DNA of 24,178 bases from Ignavibacteriaceae bacterium (GCA_023231105.1 JALNWB010000047.1:1-24178), one strand, 5' to 3'; numbered from the stretch's first letter, positions 1-8,888 are shown. Notes: a model not told the origin generated them from the letters alone. Made by a program: numbers and translations.

Positions 1-1
1 A

Positions 2-424
2 ATTGCTTGGGGAGTTGTCGGTTCGATGATGGCCTGTTACGATTCAGCTTTAGAATATGCTAAAAGTAGAAAACAATTTTCTAAACCAATTGCCGCTTAT
101 CAATTGACACAAATGAAGTTAGTGCAAATGCTAACAGAAATTACTAAGGCACAATTATTAAATGTTCAACTTGGAAGATTAAAAGACAATGGAAAATTAA
201 GGTTCCAGCAAGTTTCCTTAGCAAAAAGGAACAATTGTGAGATTGCATTGAATATTGCAAGAAATGCAAGGGAAATTTTGGGAGCAAATGGTATTTTAGA
301 GGAATACCCTGTTATGCGGCATGCTGCCAATTTAGAATCCGTAAAAACTTATGAAGGAACTCATGAAATGCATACATTGATTATTGGCGAAGATATAACA
401 GGATTTGCTGCTTTTGATAACTAA
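2..424 (+). CDS. glutaryl-CoA dehydrogenase-like acyl-CoA dehydrogenase, C-terminal part
   Basis: This is the 3' end of an acyl-CoA dehydrogenase gene. The frame is already open at base 2 (IAWGVVGSMM...), so the start lies outside the window and the ATG at 26 is internal. What is visible is the C-terminal helical domain: the SRKQFSKPIAAYQL segment, a KRNNCEIALNIAR segment, LGANGI, and the KTYEGTHEMH segment, whose Glu sits where glutaryl-CoA dehydrogenases carry the catalytic base. The pattern RKQF-x-P-x-A-x-QL with YEGTH fits glutaryl-CoA dehydrogenases better than short-chain acyl-CoA dehydrogenases. By family knowledge it is a cytoplasmic FAD flavoenzyme of lysine/tryptophan degradation that oxidises glutaryl-CoA. 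The exact substrate cannot be proven from this fragment. An AT-rich stem-loop starts at the stop codon. Confidence 0.85.
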   Translation: MAWGVVGSMMACYDSALEYAKSRKQFSKPIAAYQLTQMKLVQMLTEITKAQLLNVQLGRLKDNGKLRFQQVSLAKRNNCEIALNIARNAREILGANGILEEYPVMRHAANLESVKTYEGTHEMHTLIIGEDITGFAAFDN

Positions 425-460
425 TTTTTACTTTTATATGGTAAAAATTAGTTAATTTTT
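421..460 (+). terminator. AT-rich intrinsic terminator-like stem-loop
   Basis: Bases 421-431 (CTAATTTTTAC) are an exact reverse complement of 441-451 (GTAAAAATTAG), giving an 11-bp stem with a 9-nt loop, followed by TTAATTTTT. The stem includes the TAA stop codon of the dehydrogenase gene. It has only two G:C pairs, so termination strength is uncertain, but position and T-rich tail fit a terminator separating that gene from guaB. Confidence 0.55.
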
Positions 461-530
461 AATTACAACCAATGTAATAATTATTTGAATTTTATTTTTC
501 TGAAAATTAAAAAAACTATGAAAGTTTGAA

Positions 531-1997
531 ATGAAGCATCAAAAAATCATTTATGAAGGACTAACTTTTGATGACGTATTATTACAACCTAGAAAGTCAT
601 CAGTTCTTCCTCGTGATGTCGATATAAAAACAAAACTTACAAAAGAAATTTCAATCAGCATTCCATTTCTTTCCGCAGCAATGGATACCGTTACCGAATC
701 AAATATGGCAATCGCTTTAGCACGAGAGGGAGGCCTCGGGATCATTCATAAAAATATGAGTATTGAAGCGCAGGCTGAAGAAGTTGACCAAGTCAAACGC
801 TCTGAAAGTGGAATGATCAGAAATCCTGTTACCGTAAATCCTGACCAACCTATTTTTGATGCACTTCAACTTATGAAAAAATATAGAATTAGCGGTATTC
901 CTGTAATAGATAATACAAATACATTTGTTGGTATTTTGACTAACCGTGATCTAAGATTTTCCCCTAATCCAAGACTTAAAATAAAAGAACTGATGACTAA
1001 AGAAAACTTGATCACTGCTCCGGTGGGGACAGACTTCACCAATGCAGAAAAACTGCTCCAGCAATACAAAATTGAAAAACTTCCCGTTGTTGATAAAAAT
1101 GGGAAACTAAAAGGATTAATTACTTATAAAGATATTCTTAAGAAGAAACAACATCCATTTGCAAGTAAAGATAAACTTGGGAGGTTACAAGTTGGTGGAG
1201 CAGTTGGGGTCACCAGCGATACTTTTGAACGTGTCGAGGCATTAATAGCTTCATCCGTCGATGTAATTGTTATTGATACAGCACATGGACAATCAAAGGG
1301 TGTACTTAATCTTGTCAAAGAGTTTAAAAAAAAATTCAGAGATACGCAATTAATTGTTGGAAATATAGCTACTTCCAGTGCGGCTCTTGAATTATATTCT
1401 CTTGGCGTAGATGCAGTTAAAGTTGGAATTGGTCCCGGTTCAATTTGTACAACGAGAGTAGTGACAGGAGTTGGCGTCCCTCAAGTTAGCGCAATTATGG
1501 ATGTAGCTAGAGCATTGAAAGGAAAGAACTTACCCATCATTGCTGACGGGGGAATAAAATATACTGGAGATGCTGTTAAAGCTATTGCAGCCGGAGCAGA
1601 TTCTGTTATGATAGGAAGTTTATTTGCTGGTGTAGAAGAAAGTCCGGGAGAGAAAATTCTTTTAGAAGGAAGAAGCTTTAAATCTTATCGCGGAATGGGT
1701 TCACTAGGTGCTATGCAATATGGTAGTAAAGACAGATATTTTCAAGATATGGAAGATGATGTTAAAAAATTAGTTCCTGAGGGAGTAGAAGGAAGAGTTC
1801 CTTATAAAGGGCAACTTTCAGATACTATCTTACAATTCATCGGCGGTTTAAGAGCTGCTATGGGGTATTGCGGAGTAAAGAATATTAAAGAATTAAAAGA
1901 GAAAACACAGTTTATTAAAATGACCTCTGCAGGTTTTAGAGAAAGCCATGCACATGATGTTATTATAACTAAAGAATCTCCGAATTACCACAGGTAA
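531..1997 (+). CDS. guaB: IMP dehydrogenase
   Basis: GuaB oxidises IMP to XMP with NAD+, the committed step of guanine nucleotide synthesis, in the cytoplasm as a tetramer. At 488 residues it has the usual bacterial length. The barrel begins with GLTFDDVLLQP. Two CBS domains (about residues 95-205) are inserted in it and contain the repeated GIPVID and KLPVVD cores. The catalytic loop is GPGSICTTR with the nucleophile Cys306, followed by the IMP-binding GSLFAGVEESPGE and YRGMGSLGAM segments and the RYFQ flap. The start is ATG 531; an ATG 13 nt upstream hits a stop after three codons. No clear Shine-Dalgarno sequence is visible. A glycosyltransferase gene begins 34 nt downstream, and purD follows on the same strand, so these three may be one transcript. 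Confidence 0.97.
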   Translation: MKHQKIIYEGLTFDDVLLQPRKSSVLPRDVDIKTKLTKEISISIPFLSAAMDTVTESNMAIALAREGGLGIIHKNMSIEAQAEEVDQVKRSESGMIRNPVTVNPDQPIFDALQLMKKYRISGIPVIDNTNTFVGILTNRDLRFSPNPRLKIKELMTKENLITAPVGTDFTNAEKLLQQYKIEKLPVVDKNGKLKGLITYKDILKKKQHPFASKDKLGRLQVGGAVGVTSDTFERVEALIASSVDVIVIDTAHGQSKGVLNLVKEFKKKFRDTQLIVGNIATSSAALELYSLGVDAVKVGIGPGSICTTRVVTGVGVPQVSAIMDVARALKGKNLPIIADGGIKYTGDAVKAIAAGADSVMIGSLFAGVEESPGEKILLEGRSFKSYRGMGSLGAMQYGSKDRYFQDMEDDVKKLVPEGVEGRVPYKGQLSDTILQFIGGLRAAMGYCGVKNIKELKEKTQFIKMTSAGFRESHAHDVIITKESPNYHR

Positions 1998-2031
1998 TTA
2001 TTCATCAATTATTTAGGTTTATGAGTCCATT

Positions 2032-3309
2032 ATGTTCAAAGTACTTGTTATAGCATATTATTTTCCCCCTATGGGACTTAGCGGAGTTCAAAGGATACTT
2101 AAGTTTGTTAAATATCTTCCGCAAAACAATTGGCAGCCTACGATATTAACTTCTGCGGAAACCGGATACTTTGCCCATGATCCCGAGTTGTTAAAAGAGG
2201 TTGATCAAAGTGTACAAATTATTCGTGTAAAAGGGAATGAATTAAATGCTAAGCTAAGTTCATTGGGAACTATTAAAATGCCTAGAGAAAAGACGAGAAA
2301 ATTGATTAACAGAATAAATCAATTCTTATATATCCCAGATAATAAAGTTTCGTGGGCAAAAAAAGCTATTTTTGAAGCTCGAAAACTTTTAATGAATGAA
2401 CAATTTGATTTAATATTTGTAACTGCTCCTCCTTTTTCTGCTTTTCAGATAGGGGCTCAATTAAAAAAAGAATTTAAAATTCCCCTTGCTATAGATTATA
2501 GAGACTTGTGGTATGGGTATCAATTTTCGAAATATCTTACGCCATACCATGCTTATAAGCATAAAAAATTAGAATATGGTGTGTTAAAGGAAGCGGATAA
2601 AATATTTGTTACGAATAGAAGAATCAAAGAATATCAAATGGAAACGTATAAATTTCTTGATTCTAATGATATAGTAATTGTTCCCCACGGATATGATCCC
2701 ACTGATTTTGAAGTTGCTCCAGTAATCAAAAAGAAAAACAATAAAATGATTTTGACCTATACGGGATCATTTTATGAATTTATTACACCCAAGTATTTAT
2801 TGAAAGCGTTTGCTTTATTAAAAAAAGAAAAAAGAGAAATAACAGATAACATAGATCTCTATTTTGTAGGTGCTCAAACGAAAGAACTTCGTAAATTAAC
2901 GGTAAAATATGGTTTAGAAGACAGTGTAAAAGAATTTGGATATTTAACTCATATAGAATCAGTTGCAAAAATTAAATCGAGTGATGTATTGTGGTTAATG
3001 GTTGGAAATGGAAAAAATGGTGATACAATCTCAAGCGGAAAATTATTTGAGTATTTTGGTTCTAGAAAACCAATATTAGCTTGTTTGCCAGATGGATCAT
3101 TGAAATCTTATGCTATGCAGTATGGAGCAACTTATCACGTTGATCCTGAAAATGTTGAAAATATTAAAGGACTCTTATTAAAGATTTATGACGATTATAA
3201 AACAAAGTCTTTCCCGATTCCAAATGAAGAATTTATTGAAAAATTTCGCCGTGATTTTTTAACGGAGCAGTTAGCAAAAGAATTACAATTTATGGTCAAA
3301 AATAATTGA
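2032..3309 (+). CDS. GT-B glycosyltransferase, family 4-like
   Basis: This is a 425-residue protein with the two-domain layout of GT-B glycosyltransferases, which move a sugar from a nucleotide-sugar donor to an acceptor. The N-terminal acceptor domain starts with KVLVIAYYFPPMGLSGVQR, the typical opening of GT4 enzymes with its glycine-rich loop. The C-terminal donor half starts near residue 240 (ILTYTGSF), continues with DLYFVG and ends with the donor-site stretch SGKLFEYFGSRKPILA. No signal peptide or membrane segment is evident, so it probably works on the cytoplasmic face in surface polysaccharide or glycolipid synthesis. The substrate cannot be inferred. It sits between guaB and purD, and its TGA shares one base with the purD ATG (TGATG), suggesting coupled translation. 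Confidence 0.85.
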   Translation: MFKVLVIAYYFPPMGLSGVQRILKFVKYLPQNNWQPTILTSAETGYFAHDPELLKEVDQSVQIIRVKGNELNAKLSSLGTIKMPREKTRKLINRINQFLYIPDNKVSWAKKAIFEARKLLMNEQFDLIFVTAPPFSAFQIGAQLKKEFKIPLAIDYRDLWYGYQFSKYLTPYHAYKHKKLEYGVLKEADKIFVTNRRIKEYQMETYKFLDSNDIVIVPHGYDPTDFEVAPVIKKKNNKMILTYTGSFYEFITPKYLLKAFALLKKEKREITDNIDLYFVGAQTKELRKLTVKYGLEDSVKEFGYLTHIESVAKIKSSDVLWLMVGNGKNGDTISSGKLFEYFGSRKPILACLPDGSLKSYAMQYGATYHVDPENVENIKGLLLKIYDDYKTKSFPIPNEEFIEKFRRDFLTEQLAKELQFMVKNN

Positions 3310-4586
3310 TGAATGTTTTAATATTAGGAGGTGGAGGAAGGGAACATGCTTTAGCATTAAAAGTCAAAGAATCTCCCCAATGTAATAAACTATTCATTTC
3401 TCCCGGTAATGGAGGAACGCCTAACTATGCTGAAAACGTTTCTTTGACTACTAATGAAGACTTACTTGAGTTTTGTAAAAAGGAAGAAATCACACTTGTT
3501 ATTGTAGGACCGGAAAAATACTTGGTTGACGGAACAGTAGATTTTCTTCGGAGCGGGGGAGTTACTGTCTTTGGTCCCGGAAAAGATTCGGCAAACATTG
3601 AAGCTGATAAACTTTTTGCCAAGGAGTTAATGGTCAATAATAATGTACCAACAGGCATTTATAAGGAATTTACCACTACATCTTCTAAAGAAGATATTTA
3701 TCTTTATCTAAAGAAACAAAGATACCCTATTGTTATTAAAGCAAATGGATTAGCTGCCGGTAAAGGAGTAGCTATTTGCAGAAATATTTACGATGCGTTA
3801 GATGCGGTTCTTTTGAATTTTGACCAGAAAGCTTTTGGTGAAGCAAGTAATAAAATTTTAGTTGAGGAATTTCTTACTGGTGAAGAAGCATCTCTTTTTG
3901 TAGTTTCTGATGGAGAAGATTATTTATGTCTTCCTACTGCTCAAGATCATAAAAGAATCGGGAACAATGATACCGGGAAAAACACTGGGGGAATGGGGGC
4001 TTACGCTCCGGCTTTTGTCGTCTCCGATGAACTCTTAAAAATTATTGAAGACAAGATTGTTAAACCGACTCTTTTGGGTTTGAAGCAGTTGGGAACTCCT
4101 TTTATCGGATGTTTGTTTTGTGGATTAATATTAACGAAAGATGGGCCGAAGGTTATTGAATTTAATGCCAGATTCGGAGATCCGGAAACCCAAGTTGTTG
4201 TGAATGTAATTGAAGGTGATTTCCTTGAATTACTTTATTCTGCGGCAAAAGGGAAAATTAATAAGAATGCGATTTCTTATAACGGTGGAGTTTCCGTATG
4301 TATTGTTACCGCTTCCAATGGTTACCCGGATGACTATGAGACTAATTTTGAAATATCTGGTTTAGACAGAATTGATGATTCAATAGCAAAAGTGTATCAT
4401 GCAGGAACTGTTTTAAAAGAAGGAAAACTCTTAACTAACGGGGGAAGAGTTCTGGGAGTAACTTCCTTTGTAAAAGAGAAGAATTTTGATGAAGCAGTTA
4501 AACTCGCTTATAAAGCTGTTTCAAAAATTTCTTATGATAACATTTATTATAGAACGGATATCGGGAAAAGAGCTTTGAATTTGTGA
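3309..4586 (+). CDS. purD: phosphoribosylamine-glycine ligase
   Basis: PurD joins glycine to 5-phosphoribosylamine with ATP, forming glycinamide ribonucleotide in de novo purine synthesis (cytoplasmic, ATP-grasp fold). The 425 residues match the family length. The N-terminal domain opens with MNVLILGGGGREHALA. The ATP-grasp part carries the glycine-rich KANGLAAGKGVAIC loop, GGMGAYAP, and the metal/ATP-binding end EFNARFGDPETQ. The C-terminal domain includes GGVSVCIVTASNGYP. A TTG at 3306 is in frame just before, but ATG 3309 is the better start: it gives the canonical N-terminus and overlaps the preceding stop as TGATG. Its proximity to guaB makes purine synthesis the shared theme, with the glycosyltransferase as the odd member. 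Confidence 0.96.
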   Translation: MNVLILGGGGREHALALKVKESPQCNKLFISPGNGGTPNYAENVSLTTNEDLLEFCKKEEITLVIVGPEKYLVDGTVDFLRSGGVTVFGPGKDSANIEADKLFAKELMVNNNVPTGIYKEFTTTSSKEDIYLYLKKQRYPIVIKANGLAAGKGVAICRNIYDALDAVLLNFDQKAFGEASNKILVEEFLTGEEASLFVVSDGEDYLCLPTAQDHKRIGNNDTGKNTGGMGAYAPAFVVSDELLKIIEDKIVKPTLLGLKQLGTPFIGCLFCGLILTKDGPKVIEFNARFGDPETQVVVNVIEGDFLELLYSAAKGKINKNAISYNGGVSVCIVTASNGYPDDYETNFEISGLDRIDDSIAKVYHAGTVLKEGKLLTNGGRVLGVTSFVKEKNFDEAVKLAYKAVSKISYDNIYYRTDIGKRALNL

Positions 4587-4650
4587 TTGGTTTTCTTGAG
4601 AGTTGTGCAAGATTTTTGTAGATATTATTAATACAATAAATAATGTTTAG

Positions 4651-4656
4651 AAAGGA
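4651..4656 (+). promoter_or_regulatory. ribosome binding site deciding a TTG start
   Basis: AAAGGA lies 5 nt upstream of the TTG at 4662. No ATG occurs in frame until residue 26, inside the conserved domain, so this site supports TTG as the true start of the DUF1569 gene. Confidence 0.6.
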
Positions 4657-4661
4657 TCAAT

Positions 4662-5111
4662 TTGAATAAACCGCTTTTAAGCAAACTGGAATTGCTTACC
4701 AACTTACATGGAGACACTAAACAGTTGTGGGGGAAAATGTCTGCTCAACATATGATAGAGCACTTAATCCTGACCGTAAGAATAAGCAACGGTAAATTAA
4801 AGATTGAATGTTTTAATCCGCCTGAAAAAATCCCAATGCTAAAAAGATTTTTAATGAGTGGGAGACCTCTCCCTAAAGGATTTATTAATCCTCTCATAGG
4901 TGAAGGTCTGATACCTTTTGAATATGAAAATCTTGAAGAAGCGAAATTAGCTCTAGAGAAAGAATTACAAAATTATTACAAATACTTTGAAGACCACCCC
5001 GATGCTTCTTTAGTTAATCCCACTTTTGGTGAACTCAATAAAAATGAATGGGATGTTTTCCATGAGAAACATTTTACACATCATTTCGGACAGTTTGGGA
5101 TAATCCAATAA
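4662..5111 (+). CDS. DinB-like DUF1569 family protein
   Basis: This is a 149-residue protein that resembles the DUF1569 branch of the DinB/YfiT four-helix bundle superfamily. Visible signatures are an early LWGKMSAQHMIEHL helix, with His34 as a likely metal ligand, and the C-terminal block FGELNKNEWDVFHEKHFTHHFGQFG, whose clustered histidines are the other likely ligands of a divalent metal. Related bundles include thiol-dependent transferases, but DUF1569 itself has no settled function, so none is assigned. The TTG start is supported by AAAGGA 5 nt upstream and by the conserved N-terminal helix. It has no signal peptide. It lies alone between purD and an MFS gene, 75 nt after purD. Confidence 0.7.
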   Translation: MNKPLLSKLELLTNLHGDTKQLWGKMSAQHMIEHLILTVRISNGKLKIECFNPPEKIPMLKRFLMSGRPLPKGFINPLIGEGLIPFEYENLEEAKLALEKELQNYYKYFEDHPDASLVNPTFGELNKNEWDVFHEKHFTHHFGQFGIIQ

Positions 5112-5308
5112 AAAAATATTGTCTTCGTAAGTGTTAAATGATATCCGCTTTCTATTTGATATCAGGTATCTGTTACTTGATGTAAGTTGTTTAGGATTAG
5201 AAGAAATATTTTTGAAAACTAATAAATTAGATTTGTTTAATCCAGAAGATTATTAATGCGAACTGAGAACCTATGCGTACCACAAACTTTTACCATTCAA
5301 TTTATTAA

Positions 5309-6589
5309 ATGACTAATTATCTCAAAAAATATAGCAGCAGTACTTTCTCCTCGCTCAAGATAAGAAACTATCGATTGTACTTTATTGGGCAAAGTATTTC
5401 ATTATCCGGAACATGGATGCAGACTATCGGTCAAGCATGGCTTGTATTAAAGCTAACAAACTCCGGCACTGCACTTGGACTGGTAACCGCTCTTCAATTT
5501 TTACCGGTACTATTTTTAGGAGCTATGGGAGGTGTAATTGCTGATCGATTATCAAAAAGGAAAATACTTTTCTTTACACAAACAGCCTCCGGTATTCTTG
5601 CTTTAATTCTAGGAATCCTTGTAGCAACAAATGTAGTTCAATTGTGGATGATTTATATTCTTGCAGCTTCACTTGGATTTATAAACGCAATTGATAACCC
5701 TACACGCCGGACTTTTATTCTTGAAATGGTTGGAAACAAAGAACTAAGAAATGCAATTACTTTATTTTCAACAGTGTTTAATTTAAGCCGGGTAATTGGA
5801 CCAGCAATTGCGGGAGGAATAATTGCGGGCTTCGGACTCGCATCTTGTTTTTTGATAAATGCCGCTTCATATCTTGCAGTGTTAGTCTGTTTATTCTTAA
5901 TGCGCAAAAAGGAACTGTATGTTGTTGAACCCGTTAAGAGAGCCAAAGGGCAGCTTCGTGAAGGAATAAAATATGTTTATAACACTCCGCTTTTACGAAA
6001 TGTCTTGTTGATGATGGCGATTATCGGAACACTGACTTATGAATTTCAAGTTAACTTACCACTAATTGCTAAATTTACTTTTAAGGGAGGTGCTGAATAT
6101 TTTGCTTTTCTAAATTCTGCTATGGGTATTGGAGCTGTGATTGGTGGATTAGCAACTGCAAGCCGTAAGAGAACAACGGCACGCGGTTTAATTAAAACTG
6201 CATTTGGTTTTGGCGCTGCTATTGTAATTGCTTCACTTTCTCCGAGTTTTCATTTTGCTCTGTTTGCAATGTTTCTTGTTGGAATATTTTCAATCATGTT
6301 TACTTCGCAAGGTGATACAATTCTTCAACTTGAAAGCGCACCGAATATGCGAAGCAGGGTAGTAGCTTTGTGGTCTGTTGCATTCTTAGGTTCAACACCT
6401 ATTGGCGGACCGATAATCGGATTGATTGGTGAGTACGCAAGTCCCCGTTGGAGTTTAGCCACCAGTGGTATTGCTGCAATAATCGCCGGTATATTTGGTT
6501 TAATTACTTTATGGAATTATTCTTCTAAAAAGAGTTCAGAACAAATACCGCAGCCCGCACCGGTTATTGAACAGGATAAAGAACCTTAA
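5309..6589 (+). CDS. MFS transporter (MFS_3/EntS-like exporter)
   Basis: This is a 426-residue polytopic inner-membrane protein with about 12 hydrophobic segments separated by a short central loop (around residues 200-220, KRAKGQLREG). The N-terminus LKIRNYRLYFIGQSISLSGTWMQ is the hallmark of the MFS_3 subfamily, and the loop between helices 2 and 3 carries the MFS motif-A-like GGVIADRLSKRK. Family members are drug/proton antiporters or siderophore exporters such as EntS; the substrate here cannot be read from sequence. The ATG at 5309 directly precedes this canonical N-terminus, but no strong ribosome binding site is seen. The last 20 residues are Pro/Gln/Glu-rich and probably cytoplasmic. 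The following minus-strand gene converges on it. Confidence 0.85.
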   Translation: MTNYLKKYSSSTFSSLKIRNYRLYFIGQSISLSGTWMQTIGQAWLVLKLTNSGTALGLVTALQFLPVLFLGAMGGVIADRLSKRKILFFTQTASGILALILGILVATNVVQLWMIYILAASLGFINAIDNPTRRTFILEMVGNKELRNAITLFSTVFNLSRVIGPAIAGGIIAGFGLASCFLINAASYLAVLVCLFLMRKKELYVVEPVKRAKGQLREGIKYVYNTPLLRNVLLMMAIIGTLTYEFQVNLPLIAKFTFKGGAEYFAFLNSAMGIGAVIGGLATASRKRTTARGLIKTAFGFGAAIVIASLSPSFHFALFAMFLVGIFSIMFTSQGDTILQLESAPNMRSRVVALWSVAFLGSTPIGGPIIGLIGEYASPRWSLATSGIAAIIAGIFGLITLWNYSSKKSSEQIPQPAPVIEQDKEP

Positions 6590-6718
6590 GAAGCGAGTTG
6601 AGACACAGGAAAACTGGAAAGAGTGGGTTGTGATTTGCTTTTAATTTACTAACACTACCTGGCTTACTACTCTTTTTGAGCAAAGTGAATTTGATGAACA
6701 TTTAAAAATTAATTTTCT

Positions 6719-7438
6719 TCAACCTGCTTTTCTATACATCGGCATTTGGCTCCATGTTTTCCCTTGAAGTAATCTTCCAGCTTTCTTTTTATGTACGCCG
6801 CCCCATTGTTTGAAGAAGAATGGAACATTCTGCTCAATACATTTATCTTTTATATCTATTACCCATTCTTCTTTTAACGGTCTTGCACCAGGACCCGATT
6901 CTCCGCCGACTATTACCCAATCGATATTAGTTAAATCCAATTTGTTTATTGAACCGATCAATGGTTCAACAGAAAGGAATTTAGTTTTTGCTTCTGTGTT
7001 TCTTAAATGGTCAATGCGATAAGTATAATCATCATTTTCCATGCTAACACCCATCCAGATGTTTTCTGTCCAGTTAAGTTTGGAATTATATTTTAACAGA
7101 ATATCCGACCTTTTTGTTAAGACTTGAAATTTATGCCAGTATGCTTTGTTCATCACTTCAAATATTCTTTGGATAAATGCAAATGGAACATTTTTATGAA
7201 AAAGATCGCTCATTGAGTTTACAAAAATAGTTTGAGGTTTTTTCCAGGTTAAAGGTAATTCTACAACATGATCTTGTAAGGTTAACTTAAAACCGTTTTC
7301 ATAATTTGGAGAACCCATTGCTTTAAGTCTTTTTGCCATTCTTTCTGCATAACAAAACTTACAACCGGGACTAATTTTGGTGCAACCTGTAATTGGGTTC
7401 CAGGTTGATTCTGTCCATTCTATTTTTGAGTATTTCAT
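6719..7438 (-). CDS. DUF5131 (phage Gp37/Gp68 family) three-Cys-motif protein
   Basis: This 239-residue protein belongs to the family named after mycobacteriophage Gp37/Gp68. The N-terminus KIEWTESTWNPITGC is characteristic. It carries the three cysteines C19-x6-C26-x2-C29, which suggest an Fe-S cluster of radical-SAM type. Further conserved-looking blocks are FVNSMSDLFH, VLTKRSD, FLSVEPLIG, WVIVGGESGPGARP and the terminal FFFKQWGG. By family knowledge it regularly pairs with TcmP, and here its ATG overlaps the tcmP stop (ATGA, 7435-7438), so the two are almost certainly translated together. No enzymatic reaction is established for the family; modification of nucleic acid or a small molecule is only an inference. 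An AT palindrome (6705-6716) just beyond the stop may help end transcription. Confidence 0.85.
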   Translation of the reverse strand: MKYSKIEWTESTWNPITGCTKISPGCKFCYAERMAKRLKAMGSPNYENGFKLTLQDHVVELPLTWKKPQTIFVNSMSDLFHKNVPFAFIQRIFEVMNKAYWHKFQVLTKRSDILLKYNSKLNWTENIWMGVSMENDDYTYRIDHLRNTEAKTKFLSVEPLIGSINKLDLTNIDWVIVGGESGPGARPLKEEWVIDIKDKCIEQNVPFFFKQWGGVHKKKAGRLLQGKTWSQMPMYRKAG

Positions 7439-8334
7439 TTTCTTTTCTTTTCAATTATTTGCTTAGCTATTTTTAATGCAGTTGGATTATTAGATGCAAA
7501 TACAAAATGATATATAGGAACATTTCTTGAATTATACAATTTTAGCGGAACATCCGAAACATACTTCAAAATACTTCTTAGTCTGGAAATATAAAGATCA
7601 GCAATTTTAGATATAGAATCACTTGCCTTAACTGTGATATCCACAGACCCAAATAATGTATCAACACTATTATGCTCATAAAATTGCAGTTGAATTTCTT
7701 CTTTATTTAATCCGAAGTAAGATTCAAGTTTATTAGCAAATAACAGCTTCCCTTTTTTGTCTAAAAATCTATTAATAATTACACCCGAAGGAATTAGTAT
7801 CCAAAGGTCAACCCTTTTGTCTTTAAATTTTTCAATGCTTTCCCAGTCAATCTGCATTCCGAACGGGTCCAATAAAACTAATGCAGCATCCTTTGATGTC
7901 AATGCTTCTGAAAACTTTGCAAGCTGATTATTTACATTATCTGAAATAAAATTACAACTATTCAAAAGTAAGTCTTCTTCCAAAAGCTTTTGTTTTAAAT
8001 TAGAAATGGCAGTTTTATCGTTATCAACAAAAAAGTAATGATCAAATTTTTGCAGTAGCCTAAGAACTCTTTCCACTGAGCCTTTATATACATCTAATTC
8101 TTCCTCCATCAAATAGTCCGTAAATAGATTGTTGTCAGTTGGTAAAGTTGTTGAATTTCTTTTCCCGCTACCAGCAAAACCATCAAAATAAATTGTAGTT
8201 GGCCAACCATTATATTTATGTTTTTGAGCATTCATTATATTTAAATAAGCACTAACATAATTTTCAAATGCATCTAATTTCAATTCAGTCCAACTACCAC
8301 CCCAACTACTTCGCGGTTCATTTACCTGGCTCAT
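7435..8334 (-). CDS. tcmP: three-Cys-motif partner protein TcmP
   Basis: This is a 299-residue protein with the TcmP N-terminus (SSWGGSWTELKLDAFENYV). It shows a Rossmann-type core resembling class I methyltransferases: IYFDGFAGSG (motif I-like), FFVDNDKTAISNL (acidic end of strand 2) and LVLLDPFGMQIDW (motif IV-like, DPFG instead of the DPPY/NPPY of DNA methyltransferases). Families of this name are defined by adjacency to the Gp37/Gp68-type three-Cys protein, which follows here with an ATGA overlap. AAAGGG about 7 nt before ATG 8334 supports the start. Reaction and substrate are unknown. The setting beside restriction and STAND genes makes a role in phage defence or nucleic-acid modification plausible but unproven. 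Confidence 0.88.
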   Translation of the reverse strand: MSQVNEPRSSWGGSWTELKLDAFENYVSAYLNIMNAQKHKYNGWPTTIYFDGFAGSGKRNSTTLPTDNNLFTDYLMEEELDVYKGSVERVLRLLQKFDHYFFVDNDKTAISNLKQKLLEEDLLLNSCNFISDNVNNQLAKFSEALTSKDAALVLLDPFGMQIDWESIEKFKDKRVDLWILIPSGVIINRFLDKKGKLLFANKLESYFGLNKEEIQLQFYEHNSVDTLFGSVDITVKASDSISKIADLYISRLRSILKYVSDVPLKLYNSRNVPIYHFVFASNNPTALKIAKQIIEKKRK

Positions 8335-8456
8335 TATAATTCCCTTTGTTATGTCTTAAATATGATAACTATTACCATCTTAGAAATAATTTTTAATGGG
8401 TTGTGTGCAGTACCAACCTTTTCTTCAATTACGGAAATTACTTTTTTATGTATCAT

Positions 8457-8888
8457 TTACTTAGAAATTAGTTTCATTACAAATTTTGATAAATCCGGTA
8501 CTGTGTCATTTACAGTGTATGTCTTAACTGAATCAAGAAAAGCAGTATTAGAGTTATCACAAATTATTGTGTTTTCATTTTTGTAGTACAAAGCTAAAAC
8601 AAATAACTCTTTCTGAGCTTTGAAATAATGAGAATCTGCATTCTTAACTAGTGTAGAAAATCCCTTCGCAGAAGGAGCTTCATTCTTTGTTATAAATGCT
8701 ATATAATAATCATAAGTAAGATTTGATAAGTCCTGATTGAAATAATCCAAAGATAAGTCCCCTGCCAAACGATTATTTTCTGATCCAAGGTCGCTTAGAT
8801 AATCTTGGTTTAACCTATTTTGAATGTTAGACGAACATGTGCAGCCAGATATTAGAATAGCCGCGAGGATACCAATTATGAATTTCAT
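8457..8888 (-). CDS. small predicted lipoprotein
   Basis: This is a 143-residue protein with a lipoprotein signal peptide: MKFIIGILAAILISGC, lipobox I-S-G-C with the acylated Cys at position 16. I do not recognise the mature domain. It has aromatic-rich stretches (LTYDYYIAFITKN; FVLALYYKNEN) and no further membrane segment. The ATG at 8888 is preferred over one at 8900 because it overlaps the TGA of the upstream phospholipase-like gene as ATGA and starts directly at the signal peptide. With Thr after the Cys it is probably anchored in the outer membrane or periplasmic side. Tight coupling to the upstream gene suggests a shared role; function unknown. Confidence 0.65.
   Translation of the reverse strand: MKFIIGILAAILISGCTCSSNIQNRLNQDYLSDLGSENNRLAGDLSLDYFNQDLSNLTYDYYIAFITKNEAPSAKGFSTLVKNADSHYFKAQKELFVLALYYKNENTIICDNSNTAFLDSVKTYTVNDTVPDLSKFVMKLISK

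Noticed and set aside
5131..5256. GTG-started frame of 41 codons between the DUF1569 and MFS genes
   Set aside because: It has no ribosome binding site and no recognisable motif; open frames of this size are expected by chance in AT-rich DNA. The two GATATC sites (5140, 5158) inside it form only a weak 7-bp stem.
8349..8456. 35-codon minus-strand frame starting directly after the lipoprotein stop
   Set aside because: Its position (TAA-ATG) is suggestive, but there is no Shine-Dalgarno site and no known motif, and the region must also hold the tcmP leader. Left unresolved.
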